The position numbers and the translations under genes were made by a program. A model generated the notes under the pieces. It saw only the letters and a program-made list of their open reading frames with translations. It searched no databases and was not told where the DNA came from. This document shows, one piece after another, positions 41,355 through 49,239 of a DNA stretch of 64,000 bases. The first letter of the stretch is position 1. Every line of letters starts with the position of its first letter. The stretch lies in NCBI GenBank assembly GCA_027013145.1, contig JALUXX010000056.1, positions 1 to 64,000 on the forward strand, given 5' to 3'. Source of the stretch: Gammaproteobacteria bacterium. Its GTDB lineage: Bacteria; Pseudomonadota; Gammaproteobacteria; 21-64-14.

Positions 41355-41885
41355 GTGAAGACGCAGGACATCATCGTCAGGCCGGAGACGCCCGGCGACG
41401 TCAAGGCCATCGACGTCGTCAACCTGAGCGCCTTCGAGGGTGAAGCGGAGGCCCAGCTCGTGGGCACGATGCGCCAGTTGCCGGGGTTCTCCCCCGATCT
41501 GTCGCTGGTGGCCGAGTTGCACGGGCGTATCGTCGGGCACGTGTTGCTCACGCGTGTGCCCTTGCAGCAGGAGGGGGGGCGCGCCGTCCGGATCCTGGCC
41601 CTCGGGCCCATGTCCGTAGTCCCTTCCCAGTCGCATCGCGGTATCGGATCGGCCCTCATTCAGGCGGCGATCGAGCGCGCCCGCGCACTCGGGCTCGGAG
41701 CCATCGTGGTTGCCGGCCATCCCGAGTACTACCGCCGGTTCGGGTTCGAGCCGGCCGCGAAGTGGGCCGTTCGTACCAATCTCCGGGTCCCCGAGGACGC
41801 GATCACCGCCATGGAACTGGAAGCCGGCGCGCTCGGCGGCGGCGGGCGGGCGGTCTACCCGGACCCCTTTACCCGCATCTTCTGA
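41355..41885 (+). CDS. GNAT-family N-acetyltransferase (YhbS-like)
   Basis: The 176-residue protein has the GNAT fold: IIVRPETPGDVKAIDVVNLSAF at the start, LVAELHGRIVGHVLLTRVPL, and the acetyl-CoA loop VVPSQSHRGIGSALIQAAIERARALG. It continues VVAGHPEYYRRFGFEPA, typical of the YhbS subgroup. The acceptor is unknown. Translation begins at a GTG. It is a single-gene unit followed by the MITE-like palindrome. Confidence 0.85.
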   Translation: MKTQDIIVRPETPGDVKAIDVVNLSAFEGEAEAQLVGTMRQLPGFSPDLSLVAELHGRIVGHVLLTRVPLQQEGGRAVRILALGPMSVVPSQSHRGIGSALIQAAIERARALGLGAIVVAGHPEYYRRFGFEPAAKWAVRTNLRVPEDAITAMELEAGALGGGGRAVYPDPFTRIF

Positions 41886-41969
41886 CATCCCCCCGTCCCA
41901 CGAGGCGTCCCCTTCTCGTTCGCCGCCGCCTGCGTCCGGCCTGCGTGAAGGGCGGCCGCGGCCGGCGCT

Positions 41970-42137
41970 CTAGGAGCCTGTCGGACTTAGGTGTCCGTAG
42001 CAAGGCGGCGGGAGATCGAGCACAGTTTTCCGATCGTTTGAGGCGAATAGTAATCGCTATTTAACGAGAACGATCGGAAAAATGGGCCGATCTTCCACCG
42101 CCGCAGTAGAACATGCCTAAGTCCGACAGGCTCCTAG
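41970..42137. mobile_element. 168-bp MITE-like long imperfect palindrome
   Basis: The element is bounded by inverted repeats of 22 bases: CTAGGAGCCTGTCGGACTTA (then GG) on the left, and its exact reverse complement on the right ending TCCGACAGGCTCCTAG. The interior continues the symmetry: GGCGGCGGGAGATCG pairs with CGATCTTCCACCGCCGC, TTTTCCGATCGTT with AACGATCGGAAAA, and the centre is GCGAATAGTAATCGCTATT. The whole element can fold into one long hairpin. It contains no ORF, so it is non-autonomous. It lies between the GNAT gene and a convergent PilZ-like gene, where insertion is harmless. Confidence 0.85.
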
Positions 42138-42146
42138 GATGCACCG

Positions 42147-43937
42147 TCAGAGCGTGCGCCATAATTCGTCGAACGCATCCGGCCCGTCGCTTTCCGGGTC
42201 CGGTGCGCCGGTGCGCTCCGCGGGTTCGAAACGGAACTGCGCGAACAGGCCGGTATCCTCCAGCCGGTGCGTCAGGCGGATACTCCGCTCCGCCTCGCCG
42301 GTCACCAGGACGAGGGTGTCGCCGCTGCGGTAGGTGCAGGGTTCGACGATCAGCGACGGCGCCTGCTGCAGCGCCTCGATGCCGGGGAGGTGGAGCGCCC
42401 GGCGATGGACGCTCCGGGAATCGGTCCCGGGGGTGCGGCGCACGGCGGCGGGCACGCCGCGCGGTGCGATGAGTTGTACGCCGATCTCCAGGCCCTCGGG
42501 GGTTCCGGCCAGCATGCGGCGGATGACGCCGAGGTGCCAAGTGACGGTATCGGGCGGACCCTGGCGGATTCCGACCAGCTCACCGATCTGGACCGCTCCC
42601 GCGCCCTCGCTGGCCCACAGCAGGCAGCAGCCGTCGGCGCTGAGGTTCCGCATGTGCCACTCGTGGGCGCTGCGGTCGAGCTCGGCGGCGCTGGGATTGA
42701 GCTGCACCGTGACCGCCGCCGGTCCGCGGCGCGTATCGATGCGCTCATAGACCATGTCCCAGACATCGGGGGCGTCGCCGTCGTGCCGCGGCAGGTTCCT
42801 GCTGGTGAAGCGCGCACGGGGATCGGCGAGCCCCCCTTCGGAGACCTGCGCGCAGCCCGGGACTGAACCCGCGGCGCGGCACAGGGTGTGGTGTATGGCA
42901 TGCAGGCCGATGGTCACCAGCGCCTCGCCGCCGCGCTCGTTGCGGCGGAAGGCGCGATGCGCGACCAGGCCCCAGATCGGCGCGAGCCGCCGCAGGGTGG
43001 CGACGTCGGGCCGGTCGCCGCGCCGCAACGGGTGTGCCGCCTCCGCCGCGTCCGCCTCGGCGAGGATCCGTTGCAGGCGGGTCATGAGCGCGGCGGTCCC
43101 GAGGACGCGGCAGGATTCGGGTGCAGACGGGCGCAGATAGCGCAGGTAACCGGGCGGGGCGTCCGCGTCCAGGTCCACGACCAGCAGCTCCGAGGTCGCG
43201 CCGGCTCCGTCCGGTAACGGGGTGAGGTCCAGCGCGGGGGCCCACTGCGCGAACAGGGCCGCGAGGCGCGACTGCTCGCCCTGCGGCAGGCGGTACAGGC
43301 AGGACGCCCCGATCAGCAGGGCGCGGCGGTAGCCGTCGACGACGCTCCCACCGTCGCGGCCGCCGCCGGCGGCGACCGCGAGACCGTCCACGCGGTGTTC
43401 CTCGGCCACCCGATAGAGGAGGTGCAGTTCATGCCAGCACCCCGCCGGCGCGGGCGCGTAGACCAGGCAGGACTTGAGGATCGCTGCGGTGAGATGATCC
43501 TGCGCGCGGCGGATCGCGACCGCGAGCCGGTGGCGGTCGGGACGCGGGGCACGCAGCAGATCGACCACCACGATCTTGTAGCCGGTCGCCATCTCCAGGT
43601 GCAGGGTGCGGCCCAACTCGGCGATGCGCCGCTGTTTCGCGCTCAGTGGGAAAGTGTGACCGACCACGCGCCGGTCCAGGGCCCGGTCGGCCAGCGTCAA
43701 CGGTTCGGCGAGCCGCTCGAGCGCCGCCAGCCGCACCCCGGCTTCGGCCCGGGTGCGGTTGAACCCGTGCAGTGCCTCCAGCAGGCGGCGGCTGGTCTCG
43801 CCGACGTTGGCCAGCGGCAGCGTACGCATCCATGCGCCCACCGCGGCCGGGGAGGGGTCGAACGCGCCGGCACCGGCGGCACCGGCGGCACGGGGCTCGG
43901 GGATGCGCAGCTCGGGCACTGGAGGGCGGTCGGTCAT
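42147..43937 (-). CDS. Hypothetical protein with possible C-terminal PilZ-like domain
   Basis: The 596-residue cytoplasmic protein starts at ATG 43937 (MTDRPPVPELRIPE). The further upstream open frame overlaps epmB and is spurious. The first ~390 residues are helical and not recognised. In the C-terminal part, RIDTR (399-403) followed by NLSADG (431-436) resembles the RxxxR and (D/N)xSxxG pair that binds c-di-GMP in PilZ domains; VGELVGIR and WHLGVIRRMLAGTPEGLEIGVQ could be the following strands. If correct, it would be a c-di-GMP effector near the FimX-like gene. The spacing is acceptable but the RxxxR call is uncertain. Confidence 0.55.
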   Translation of the reverse strand: MTDRPPVPELRIPEPRAAGAAGAGAFDPSPAAVGAWMRTLPLANVGETSRRLLEALHGFNRTRAEAGVRLAALERLAEPLTLADRALDRRVVGHTFPLSAKQRRIAELGRTLHLEMATGYKIVVVDLLRAPRPDRHRLAVAIRRAQDHLTAAILKSCLVYAPAPAGCWHELHLLYRVAEEHRVDGLAVAAGGGRDGGSVVDGYRRALLIGASCLYRLPQGEQSRLAALFAQWAPALDLTPLPDGAGATSELLVVDLDADAPPGYLRYLRPSAPESCRVLGTAALMTRLQRILAEADAAEAAHPLRRGDRPDVATLRRLAPIWGLVAHRAFRRNERGGEALVTIGLHAIHHTLCRAAGSVPGCAQVSEGGLADPRARFTSRNLPRHDGDAPDVWDMVYERIDTRRGPAAVTVQLNPSAAELDRSAHEWHMRNLSADGCCLLWASEGAGAVQIGELVGIRQGPPDTVTWHLGVIRRMLAGTPEGLEIGVQLIAPRGVPAAVRRTPGTDSRSVHRRALHLPGIEALQQAPSLIVEPCTYRSGDTLVLVTGEAERSIRLTHRLEDTGLFAQFRFEPAERTGAPDPESDGPDAFDELWRTL

Positions 43938-44049
43938 CCTGGGGGTGGTCCCGTCGCGGTACCCGGCGGGGCGGGCGTTACGGAGGTTATCGGTTCGGCG
44001 GGCGGCGGCTTGACCGGGCGCGGGAGGCACGGGACGGCCGCCGGGGTCG

Positions 44050-45066
44050 TCAGCCGGGGCCCAGGGGCAGTTTGGCGGCGGCACCGGGGACCTCGCGGAC
44101 CAGGCGCGGGACCAGGTAGCCGGGCAGGCGCGCGGCGATCGCCCGGTGCAGGGCACGGGCGTGGTCGTCCGGTACCCGGAAGTGGGCCGCCCCGGCGACC
44201 GGGTCGAGGGCATGCAGGTAATAGGGCAGGACACCGGCGGCGAACAGGGACTCGCTGAGCGCCGCCAGCACGTCGGCGTCGTCGTTGACGCCCCGTAGCA
44301 GTACCGACTGGTTCAGCAGCGTTACCCCGTGCGCGCGCAGCCGTCCGAGGGCCGCGCGCACCGCGGCGTCGATCTCGCGGGCGTGGTTGGCGTGGATCAC
44401 GACCACGGGCTGCAGGCGCCGGGCGGTGAGCCAGCCGCACAAGCTGTCGGTCACCCGTTGCGGGATCACCACCGGCAGGCGCGTGTGGATCCGCAGGCGC
44501 GTCAGGTGCGGGATGGCGTCGAGTTCGGCGGCGAGCCGGTCCAGGACCTCGTCACGCAGACTCAGGGGATCGCCCCCGCTGAGGATGACCTCGCGCAGGG
44601 CCGGGTCGGCGCGCAGGGCGTCGAGGGCCGGCTGCCAGGTGCGGCCGCCGCCCTCCGAGGCATAGGGATAGTGGCGACGGAAGCAGTAGCGGCAGTGGAC
44701 GGCGCAGGCGCCGGTGGTGATGAGCAGCGCGCGGCCGCGGTACTTGTGCAGCAGCCCCGGGGCGGTGCGGGCGCCCGCCTCCTGCAGCGGATCGGGGCCG
44801 TAGCCGGGACACTCGCGCGTCTCGGCGTCCAGCGGGAGCACCTGTCGCAGCAGCGGATCGGCGGGGTCGCCGCGGCGGATCCGGGCGAGGTAAGGGTGCG
44901 GGACGCGCAGCGGAAAAGCCCGGGCGGCCGCCTCGGCGGCCGGAAGCAGCGCCGGATCGAGCCCGAGCCGCGCCAGCAGTTCGCGCGGCTCGCGCACGAC
45001 CCGCGCCAGCTCCCGCTGCCACGCGGGCGCCTGCCTCGCGCCGGCGGTTCGCGCTATTATCTGCAA
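44050..45066 (-). CDS. epmB: EF-P-(R)-beta-lysylation protein EpmB (lysine 2,3-aminomutase family)
   Basis: EpmB is a radical-SAM, PLP-dependent aminomutase that makes (R)-beta-lysine for attachment to elongation factor P. The 338-residue protein has the radical-SAM cysteines [32 protein letters not shown] before them, and [19 protein letters not shown] and [16 protein letters not shown] after. The start is uncertain: TTG 45066 gives the expected ~15 residues before the conserved APAWQRELA region, while longer frames run antisense into efp. It is divergent from efp with a gap of 48 bases, and together with epmA completes the cassette. Confidence 0.93.
   Translation of the reverse strand: MQIIARTAGARQAPAWQRELARVVREPRELLARLGLDPALLPAAEAAARAFPLRVPHPYLARIRRGDPADPLLRQVLPLDAETRECPGYGPDPLQEAGARTAPGLLHKYRGRALLITTGACAVHCRYCFRRHYPYASEGGGRTWQPALDALRADPALREVILSGGDPLSLRDEVLDRLAAELDAIPHLTRLRIHTRLPVVIPQRVTDSLCGWLTARRLQPVVVIHANHAREIDAAVRAALGRLRAHGVTLLNQSVLLRGVNDDADVLAALSESLFAAGVLPYYLHALDPVAGAAHFRVPDDHARALHRAIAARLPGYLVPRLVREVPGAAAKLPLGPG
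45055..45060 (+). promoter_or_regulatory. Candidate -10 box for efp-epmA
   Basis: TATTAT lies 54 bases before the efp ATG, in the divergent gap and overlapping the predicted 5' end of epmB. A poor -35 (TGCCTC) is 17 bases upstream. Confidence 0.5.
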
Positions 45067-45114
45067 CCGCGCGCCCCCTCGGGGCGGTATCCAGCGGCGT
45101 GGAACGGAGACGGA

Positions 45115-45684
45115 ATGGCCACCTACAGCACCAATGAATTCAAGGCGGGGCTCAAGATCATACTCGACGGGGACCCGTTCGCCATCATTGAAAACGAGTT
45201 CGTCAAGCCGGGCAAGGGTCAGGCCTTCAATCGCGTCAAGCTGCGCAACCTGAAGACCGGCCGGGTGGTGGACCGGACCTTCAAGTCGGGGGACAGCGTC
45301 GAGGCCGCCGACGTCGTCGAGGTCGAGATGCAGTATCTCTACAACGACGGCGAGTTCTGGCACTTCATGAAGCCCGACACCTTCGAGCAGTACGGGGCCG
45401 ATGCCGCGGCGGTCGGCGACAGCGCCAAGTGGCTCAAGGAGCAGGACGCTTGCATCCTGACCCTGTGGAACGACGTCCCGCTCAGTGTGACGCCGCCGAA
45501 CTTCGTGGTCCTGCGGGTGACCGAGACCGACCCCGGCGTGCGCGGGGACACCTCCGGCGGCGGCGGCAAGCCCGCCACGCTCGAGACCGGCGCCGTGGTG
45601 CGCGTGCCGCTGTTCATCGACGTCGGCGAGCTGATCCGGGTCGACACGCGCTCCGGCGAATACGTCGCGCGCGCGAAGGAATGA
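45115..45684 (+). CDS. efp: Elongation factor P
   Basis: EF-P binds the ribosome beside the P site and rescues stalling at polyproline stretches. The 189-residue protein has the three-domain length and motifs ([59 protein letters not shown]). The modification site K34 is present in the KPGKGQ loop, consistent with beta-lysylation by the adjacent EpmA and EpmB. The stop overlaps the epmA start (ATGA). Confidence 0.98.
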   Translation: MATYSTNEFKAGLKIILDGDPFAIIENEFVKPGKGQAFNRVKLRNLKTGRVVDRTFKSGDSVEAADVVEVEMQYLYNDGEFWHFMKPDTFEQYGADAAAVGDSAKWLKEQDACILTLWNDVPLSVTPPNFVVLRVTETDPGVRGDTSGGGGKPATLETGAVVRVPLFIDVGELIRVDTRSGEYVARAKE

Positions 45685-46706
45685 CCGCGGCGGGACCGGG
45701 GGACGGGGCGGCGGGGCGCGACTGGCGCCCCGCCGCCTCCGCCGCGGTCCTGCGACTGCGCGCCGACCTGCTCGCGCGCATCCGCGCCTGGTTCGCTGCG
45801 CGCGGGGTCCTGGAGGTGGAGACCCCGCTGCTCTCCGCGGCGGGGACGACCGACCCGCAGATCGAGAGCTTCACCACCCGCTATCTCGGGCCGGGCGCCC
45901 CGCAGGGGCGGACCGGCTATCTGCACACCTCGCCCGAGTTTCCGATGAAGCGGCTGCTCGCCGCCGGTTCGGGGTCGATCTTCCAGATCTGCCGGGTGCT
46001 GCGCCAGGGCGAACTCGGACCGCGCCACAACCCCGAATTCACCTTGGTGGAATGGTACCGGGTCGGCGCCGACCACCACGCCCTGATGGAGGAGGTGCAG
46101 GATCTGGTGTCCGCGGCGCTCGGCGGGTACCGCCCGCTCGCGGCCCCCGAACGGGTGAGTTATCGCGAGGCCTTCGAGCGCCGGACCGGGCTGGACCCGC
46201 ATCGCGCGAGCCCCGAGGCGCTGGAGGCGTGCGCGCGGCGCCACGGGCTTGCCGCCGACGGTGCCGCCGGGGCGGGTGCCGCTCCGGACGCCGAGTTCTG
46301 GCGCGACCTGCTCCTCAGCCATCTCGTCGCCCCGGCGCTCGGCCGCGGGCGGCTGACGCTGCTCTACGATTACCCGGCCTCGCAGGCGAGCCTCGCGCGC
46401 GTGCGCCTCGGCGACCCCCCGCTCGCCGAGCGCTTCGAGGCGTTCCTCGACGGCATGGAACTCGCCAACGGTTTTCACGAACTGGCCGACGCCGGCGAGC
46501 AGCGCCGGCGCTTCGAGGCCGACCGCCACCGCCGTCGCGCGCGCGGGCAGGCGTCGGTCCCGATCGACACCCGTCTGCTCGCCGCGCTCGAGGCGGGACT
46601 GCCCGACTGCGCGGGGGTGGCGCTCGGATTCGACCGGCTGGTGATGACCGCCTGCGGCGCACGCCGCATCGAGGAGGTGCTGGCGTTCCCCTACGAGCGT
46701 GCCTGA
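45681..46706 (+). CDS. epmA: EF-P lysine ligase EpmA (PoxA/GenX, LysRS-like)
   Basis: EpmA attaches (R)-beta-lysine to Lys34 of EF-P. The 341-residue protein is a stand-alone class II lysyl-tRNA-synthetase catalytic core without the anticodon-binding domain: [71 protein letters not shown] and the terminal [11 protein letters not shown]. The ATG at 45681 overlaps the efp stop by four bases. Its last 16 bases overlap the convergent psd gene. Confidence 0.96.
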   Translation: MTAAGPGDGAAGRDWRPAASAAVLRLRADLLARIRAWFAARGVLEVETPLLSAAGTTDPQIESFTTRYLGPGAPQGRTGYLHTSPEFPMKRLLAAGSGSIFQICRVLRQGELGPRHNPEFTLVEWYRVGADHHALMEEVQDLVSAALGGYRPLAAPERVSYREAFERRTGLDPHRASPEALEACARRHGLAADGAAGAGAAPDAEFWRDLLLSHLVAPALGRGRLTLLYDYPASQASLARVRLGDPPLAERFEAFLDGMELANGFHELADAGEQRRRFEADRHRRRARGQASVPIDTRLLAALEAGLPDCAGVALGFDRLVMTACGARRIEEVLAFPYERA

Positions 46707-47644
46707 TCGTCCCCGCCGGCGGCCGCGTCCTCGCCGGTGCGCGCCGTGCGCACGGCCAGGCGCCCGATCGGTGTGCCGACGCGCACCGGGTCTGCGGTAC
46801 CGAGCGACTCCCGCCAGCGCACGGCGCCGGGGGGGAACAGGGCGATCACGGTGGAGCCCATGCCGAAGCGGCCCATCTCCGCCCCCGCGGCGAGGTGTAC
46901 GCGCGACTCGTCCCAGCGGCGCACCCGCGGTCGGCGCCCGTAGGGGTAGCTCCCCGGGCCGCCCCACACCGTGTCGATGAACCCGACCAGCAGCGCCCCG
47001 ACCAGCACCAGCGCCATGGGTCCGGCCGCGGTCTCGAACAGGGCGACCACGCGCTCGTTGCGGGCGAACAGGCGCGGGACCGCGCGCGCGGTGGCGGCCG
47101 AGACGCTGAACAGCGCCCCGGGCAGATAGACGCTCTCGGTCAGGGTCCCGGCGCAGGGCATGTGCACGCGGTGGTAGTCGCGCGGCGCGAGGTATACGGT
47201 CAGGAACTCCCCCTCGCGAAACGGCGCCGCGCGCCGCTCGTCGCCGCCGAGCAGGTCGACCACCGAGTAGCTCCGTCCCTTGGCCTGGAGCAGGCGCCCG
47301 CCCGCCGCGCGGCCGAACTCGCTCAGGCGCCCGTCGGCGGGTGCGAGCACGGCGTCCGGCTCCGCGGGCAGGGGCCGGACGCCGGGGCGCAGCGCGCGCG
47401 TGAAGAAGCTGTTGAAATCGAGATAGGCCGCGGGATCCGGATAGCGGGCCTCCCCGAGGTCGACGCGGTAGCGGCGCGCGAACCAGCGGATGAGGGCGTC
47501 CTTGAGGGCGCGCCGGCGGCTGCGGGTGATGCGGTGGACGAGCCGGCTGAGGGCGTGCTGCGGCAGCAAATACTGGGGCAGTGCCTGCAGGGCGTCGGTC
47601 AGGGACGGGCGCGGCGGCTCGCAGGACGGGGCGGGTGGGGGCAT
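46691..47644 (-). CDS. psd: Phosphatidylserine decarboxylase proenzyme
   Basis: Psd makes phosphatidylethanolamine in the inner membrane and self-cleaves to create its pyruvoyl group. The 317-residue protein has DFNSFFTRALRPGVRPL, LAPADGRLSEFG, FLTVYLAPRDYHRVHMPCAGTL and the cleavage motif FGMGSTVIALF, where the usual LGST is MGST; the cleaved Gly-Ser is retained. It converges with epmA, overlapping its 3' end by 16 bases. Confidence 0.95.
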   Translation of the reverse strand: MPPPAPSCEPPRPSLTDALQALPQYLLPQHALSRLVHRITRSRRRALKDALIRWFARRYRVDLGEARYPDPAAYLDFNSFFTRALRPGVRPLPAEPDAVLAPADGRLSEFGRAAGGRLLQAKGRSYSVVDLLGGDERRAAPFREGEFLTVYLAPRDYHRVHMPCAGTLTESVYLPGALFSVSAATARAVPRLFARNERVVALFETAAGPMALVLVGALLVGFIDTVWGGPGSYPYGRRPRVRRWDESRVHLAAGAEMGRFGMGSTVIALFPPGAVRWRESLGTADPVRVGTPIGRLAVRTARTGEDAAAGGDDQARS

Positions 47645-47676
47645 GGGCCCGAGTATGCCACAGCGGGCCGATTGTT

Positions 47677-47682
47677 TATGAT
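47677..47682 (+). promoter_or_regulatory. Candidate -10 box for prmB
   Basis: TATGAT within GTTTATGATG lies in the psd-prmB divergent gap, about 150 bases before the prmB ATG. No good -35 is present. Confidence 0.35.
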
Positions 47683-47827
47683 GCGGATCCGCACGGCGCG
47701 CCTTCCGGGGGGGCGCCGTCCCGCGCGCCGCGAGGCGCGGGCCCTGCGGGGGCGCGGTCTACATTGGGCGAACGGGCCGCGCGGCGGGAACCGTAACGCT
47801 GCACGGACGGCCGGGACGTACTTCGAT

Positions 47828-48793
47828 ATGAGCGCTGCATCCTCCGACACCGATCGACCGCAACCGGGCCCCGCACGGGGCGCGGTGGCGGACCTCAGCG
47901 GGCTGCGCACGGTGCGCGACTTCATCCGTTGGGGGGCGAGCCGCTTCGCGGAGGCCGGCCTGGTCTTCGGGCATGGGACCGACAACGCGCTGGACGAGGC
48001 CGCCGCGCTGGTGCTGCACGCCCTGCACCTGCCGCCGGATCTGCCCGCGGCGTGGTTCGGGGCCGCGCTCACGCGCGACGAACGCGAAGCCGTCGCGGCG
48101 CTGCTGCGACGGCGGATCGAGGAGCGGCTCCCGGCCGCCTACCTCACCGGCGAGGCGTGGTTCGCCGGGATCCCGTTCCAGGTCGACCCGCGCGTGCTGA
48201 TCCCGCGATCGCCCATCGCCGAGCTGATCGAGCACGGCTTCGAGCCGTGGGCGGCGGGGATCGAGGTGCGTCGCATCCTCGATCTGGGCACCGGCAGCGG
48301 GTGCATCGGCATCGCCTGCGCGCTGGCGTTCCCCGGGGCCGAGGTCGACCTCGCCGACGTGAGCGCCGAGGCCCTCGAGGTGGCCCGCGCCAACGTCGCC
48401 CGCCACGGGCTCGAGGACCGCGTGCGGGCCGTGCGCTCCGACGGATTCGAGGCGCTGGACGGGACCTATGACCTGATCGTGAGCAATCCGCCCTACGTGA
48501 GCGCGGCGCAGATGCGGGCGCTGCCCCCCGAGCACCGGCACGAGCCGGCGCTGGCGCTCGCCGCGGGGCCCGAGGGGCTGGACTTCGCCCTACGCATCCT
48601 GCGCGAGGCGCCGGCCCGGCTGCGCGATCCCGGCCTGCTGGTGGTCGAAGTGGGGGAAGCGGCGGAGGCGCTCCAGGCGCGGTTGCCGGAGCTGCCGCTG
48701 ATCTGGCCGGAGTTTGCGCGCGGGGGCGATGGGGTATTTGTCATCGACAGCGCCCAACTGCGGGCGCATCGGGCCGGGTTGCCGGAGGCGTGA
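47828..48793 (+). CDS. prmB: 50S ribosomal protein L3 glutamine methyltransferase
   Basis: PrmB N5-methylates a glutamine of ribosomal protein L3. The product of 321 residues has RTVRDFIRWGASRFAEAGLVFGHGTDNA at the N-terminus (PrmB rather than PrmC), the SAM site LDLGTGSGCIGIACALAFP, and the catalytic NPPY at 220-223. The start at 47828 is preferred; upstream codons in the longer frame from 46052 run antisense to psd. A smaller protein gene follows 81 bases downstream. Confidence 0.94.
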   Translation: MSAASSDTDRPQPGPARGAVADLSGLRTVRDFIRWGASRFAEAGLVFGHGTDNALDEAAALVLHALHLPPDLPAAWFGAALTRDEREAVAALLRRRIEERLPAAYLTGEAWFAGIPFQVDPRVLIPRSPIAELIEHGFEPWAAGIEVRRILDLGTGSGCIGIACALAFPGAEVDLADVSAEALEVARANVARHGLEDRVRAVRSDGFEALDGTYDLIVSNPPYVSAAQMRALPPEHRHEPALALAAGPEGLDFALRILREAPARLRDPGLLVVEVGEAAEALQARLPELPLIWPEFARGGDGVFVIDSAQLRAHRAGLPEA

Positions 48794-48874
48794 GGGGCTT
48801 GCGGCGCCGCGGCGCGAGCGCAGGGGTGATGGTCCGGGGCGGACCGCGCGGGTAGCGCCGGCCCGGAGGAGGGA

Positions 48875-49195
48875 ATGAAGATGCAGCGACCGCGTACGCC
48901 GGAAGAGTACTTCGACCTGGTGGATCAGGCCCTGTTCGAGATCCGCGACCTGCGATGGGCGGCGGAGTTCGACGAGGAGGAACTCGGTGGGGCGTTGAAG
49001 TTCCTCGACCGCCTCGAGGCGGAGGTGGATGCCCTGCGGCGGCAGATGCTAGACGGCACCTATCACTTCGGTAACGAGGACCTGCCGTTCATGGACATCG
49101 TCGCCGCGCAGGAGACGTTCATCCTGCCGTTCAAGCCGCTGCTCCAGATCATCAACCAGACCCACAAACACGGGCTCGCGGTGGCGGAGGATTGA
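48875..49195 (+). CDS. Small conserved-looking hypothetical protein (106 aa)
   Basis: This acidic, helical 106-residue protein (MKMQRPRTPEEYFDLVDQAL..., ending THKHGLAVAED) has no signal peptide or known motif that I recognise. It has a strong ribosome site (GGAGGAGGGA), normal codon use and lies between prmB and hemN on the same strand, so it is likely real. Its stop codon lies inside an ANR/FNR-like site. It may be a small protein-binding factor; the function is unknown. Confidence 0.7.
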   Translation: MKMQRPRTPEEYFDLVDQALFEIRDLRWAAEFDEEELGGALKFLDRLEAEVDALRRQMLDGTYHFGNEDLPFMDIVAAQETFILPFKPLLQIINQTHKHGLAVAED

Positions 49196-49205
49196 CCGCC
49201 GTCAA
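49192..49205 (+). promoter_or_regulatory. ANR/FNR-like box upstream of hemN
   Basis: TTGAC-CGCC-GTCAA is a perfect dyad matching the ANR/FNR pattern with C/G variants in the half-sites. Its centre is 41.5 bases before the hemN ATG, with TAAGCT at 49228-49233 as a possible -10. At face value this implies a nearly leaderless hemN mRNA. HemN is a frequent FNR/ANR target. Confidence 0.55.
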
Positions 49206-49239
49206 GGTGAGGGCGCCCGAGTGCCTCTAAGCTGACGGG

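Noticed and set aside
41970-42137. Integron attC-type site or tRNA gene
   Set aside because: There are no GTTRRRY-type core sites, no integrase and no cloverleaf; the symmetry is that of a single full-length palindrome.
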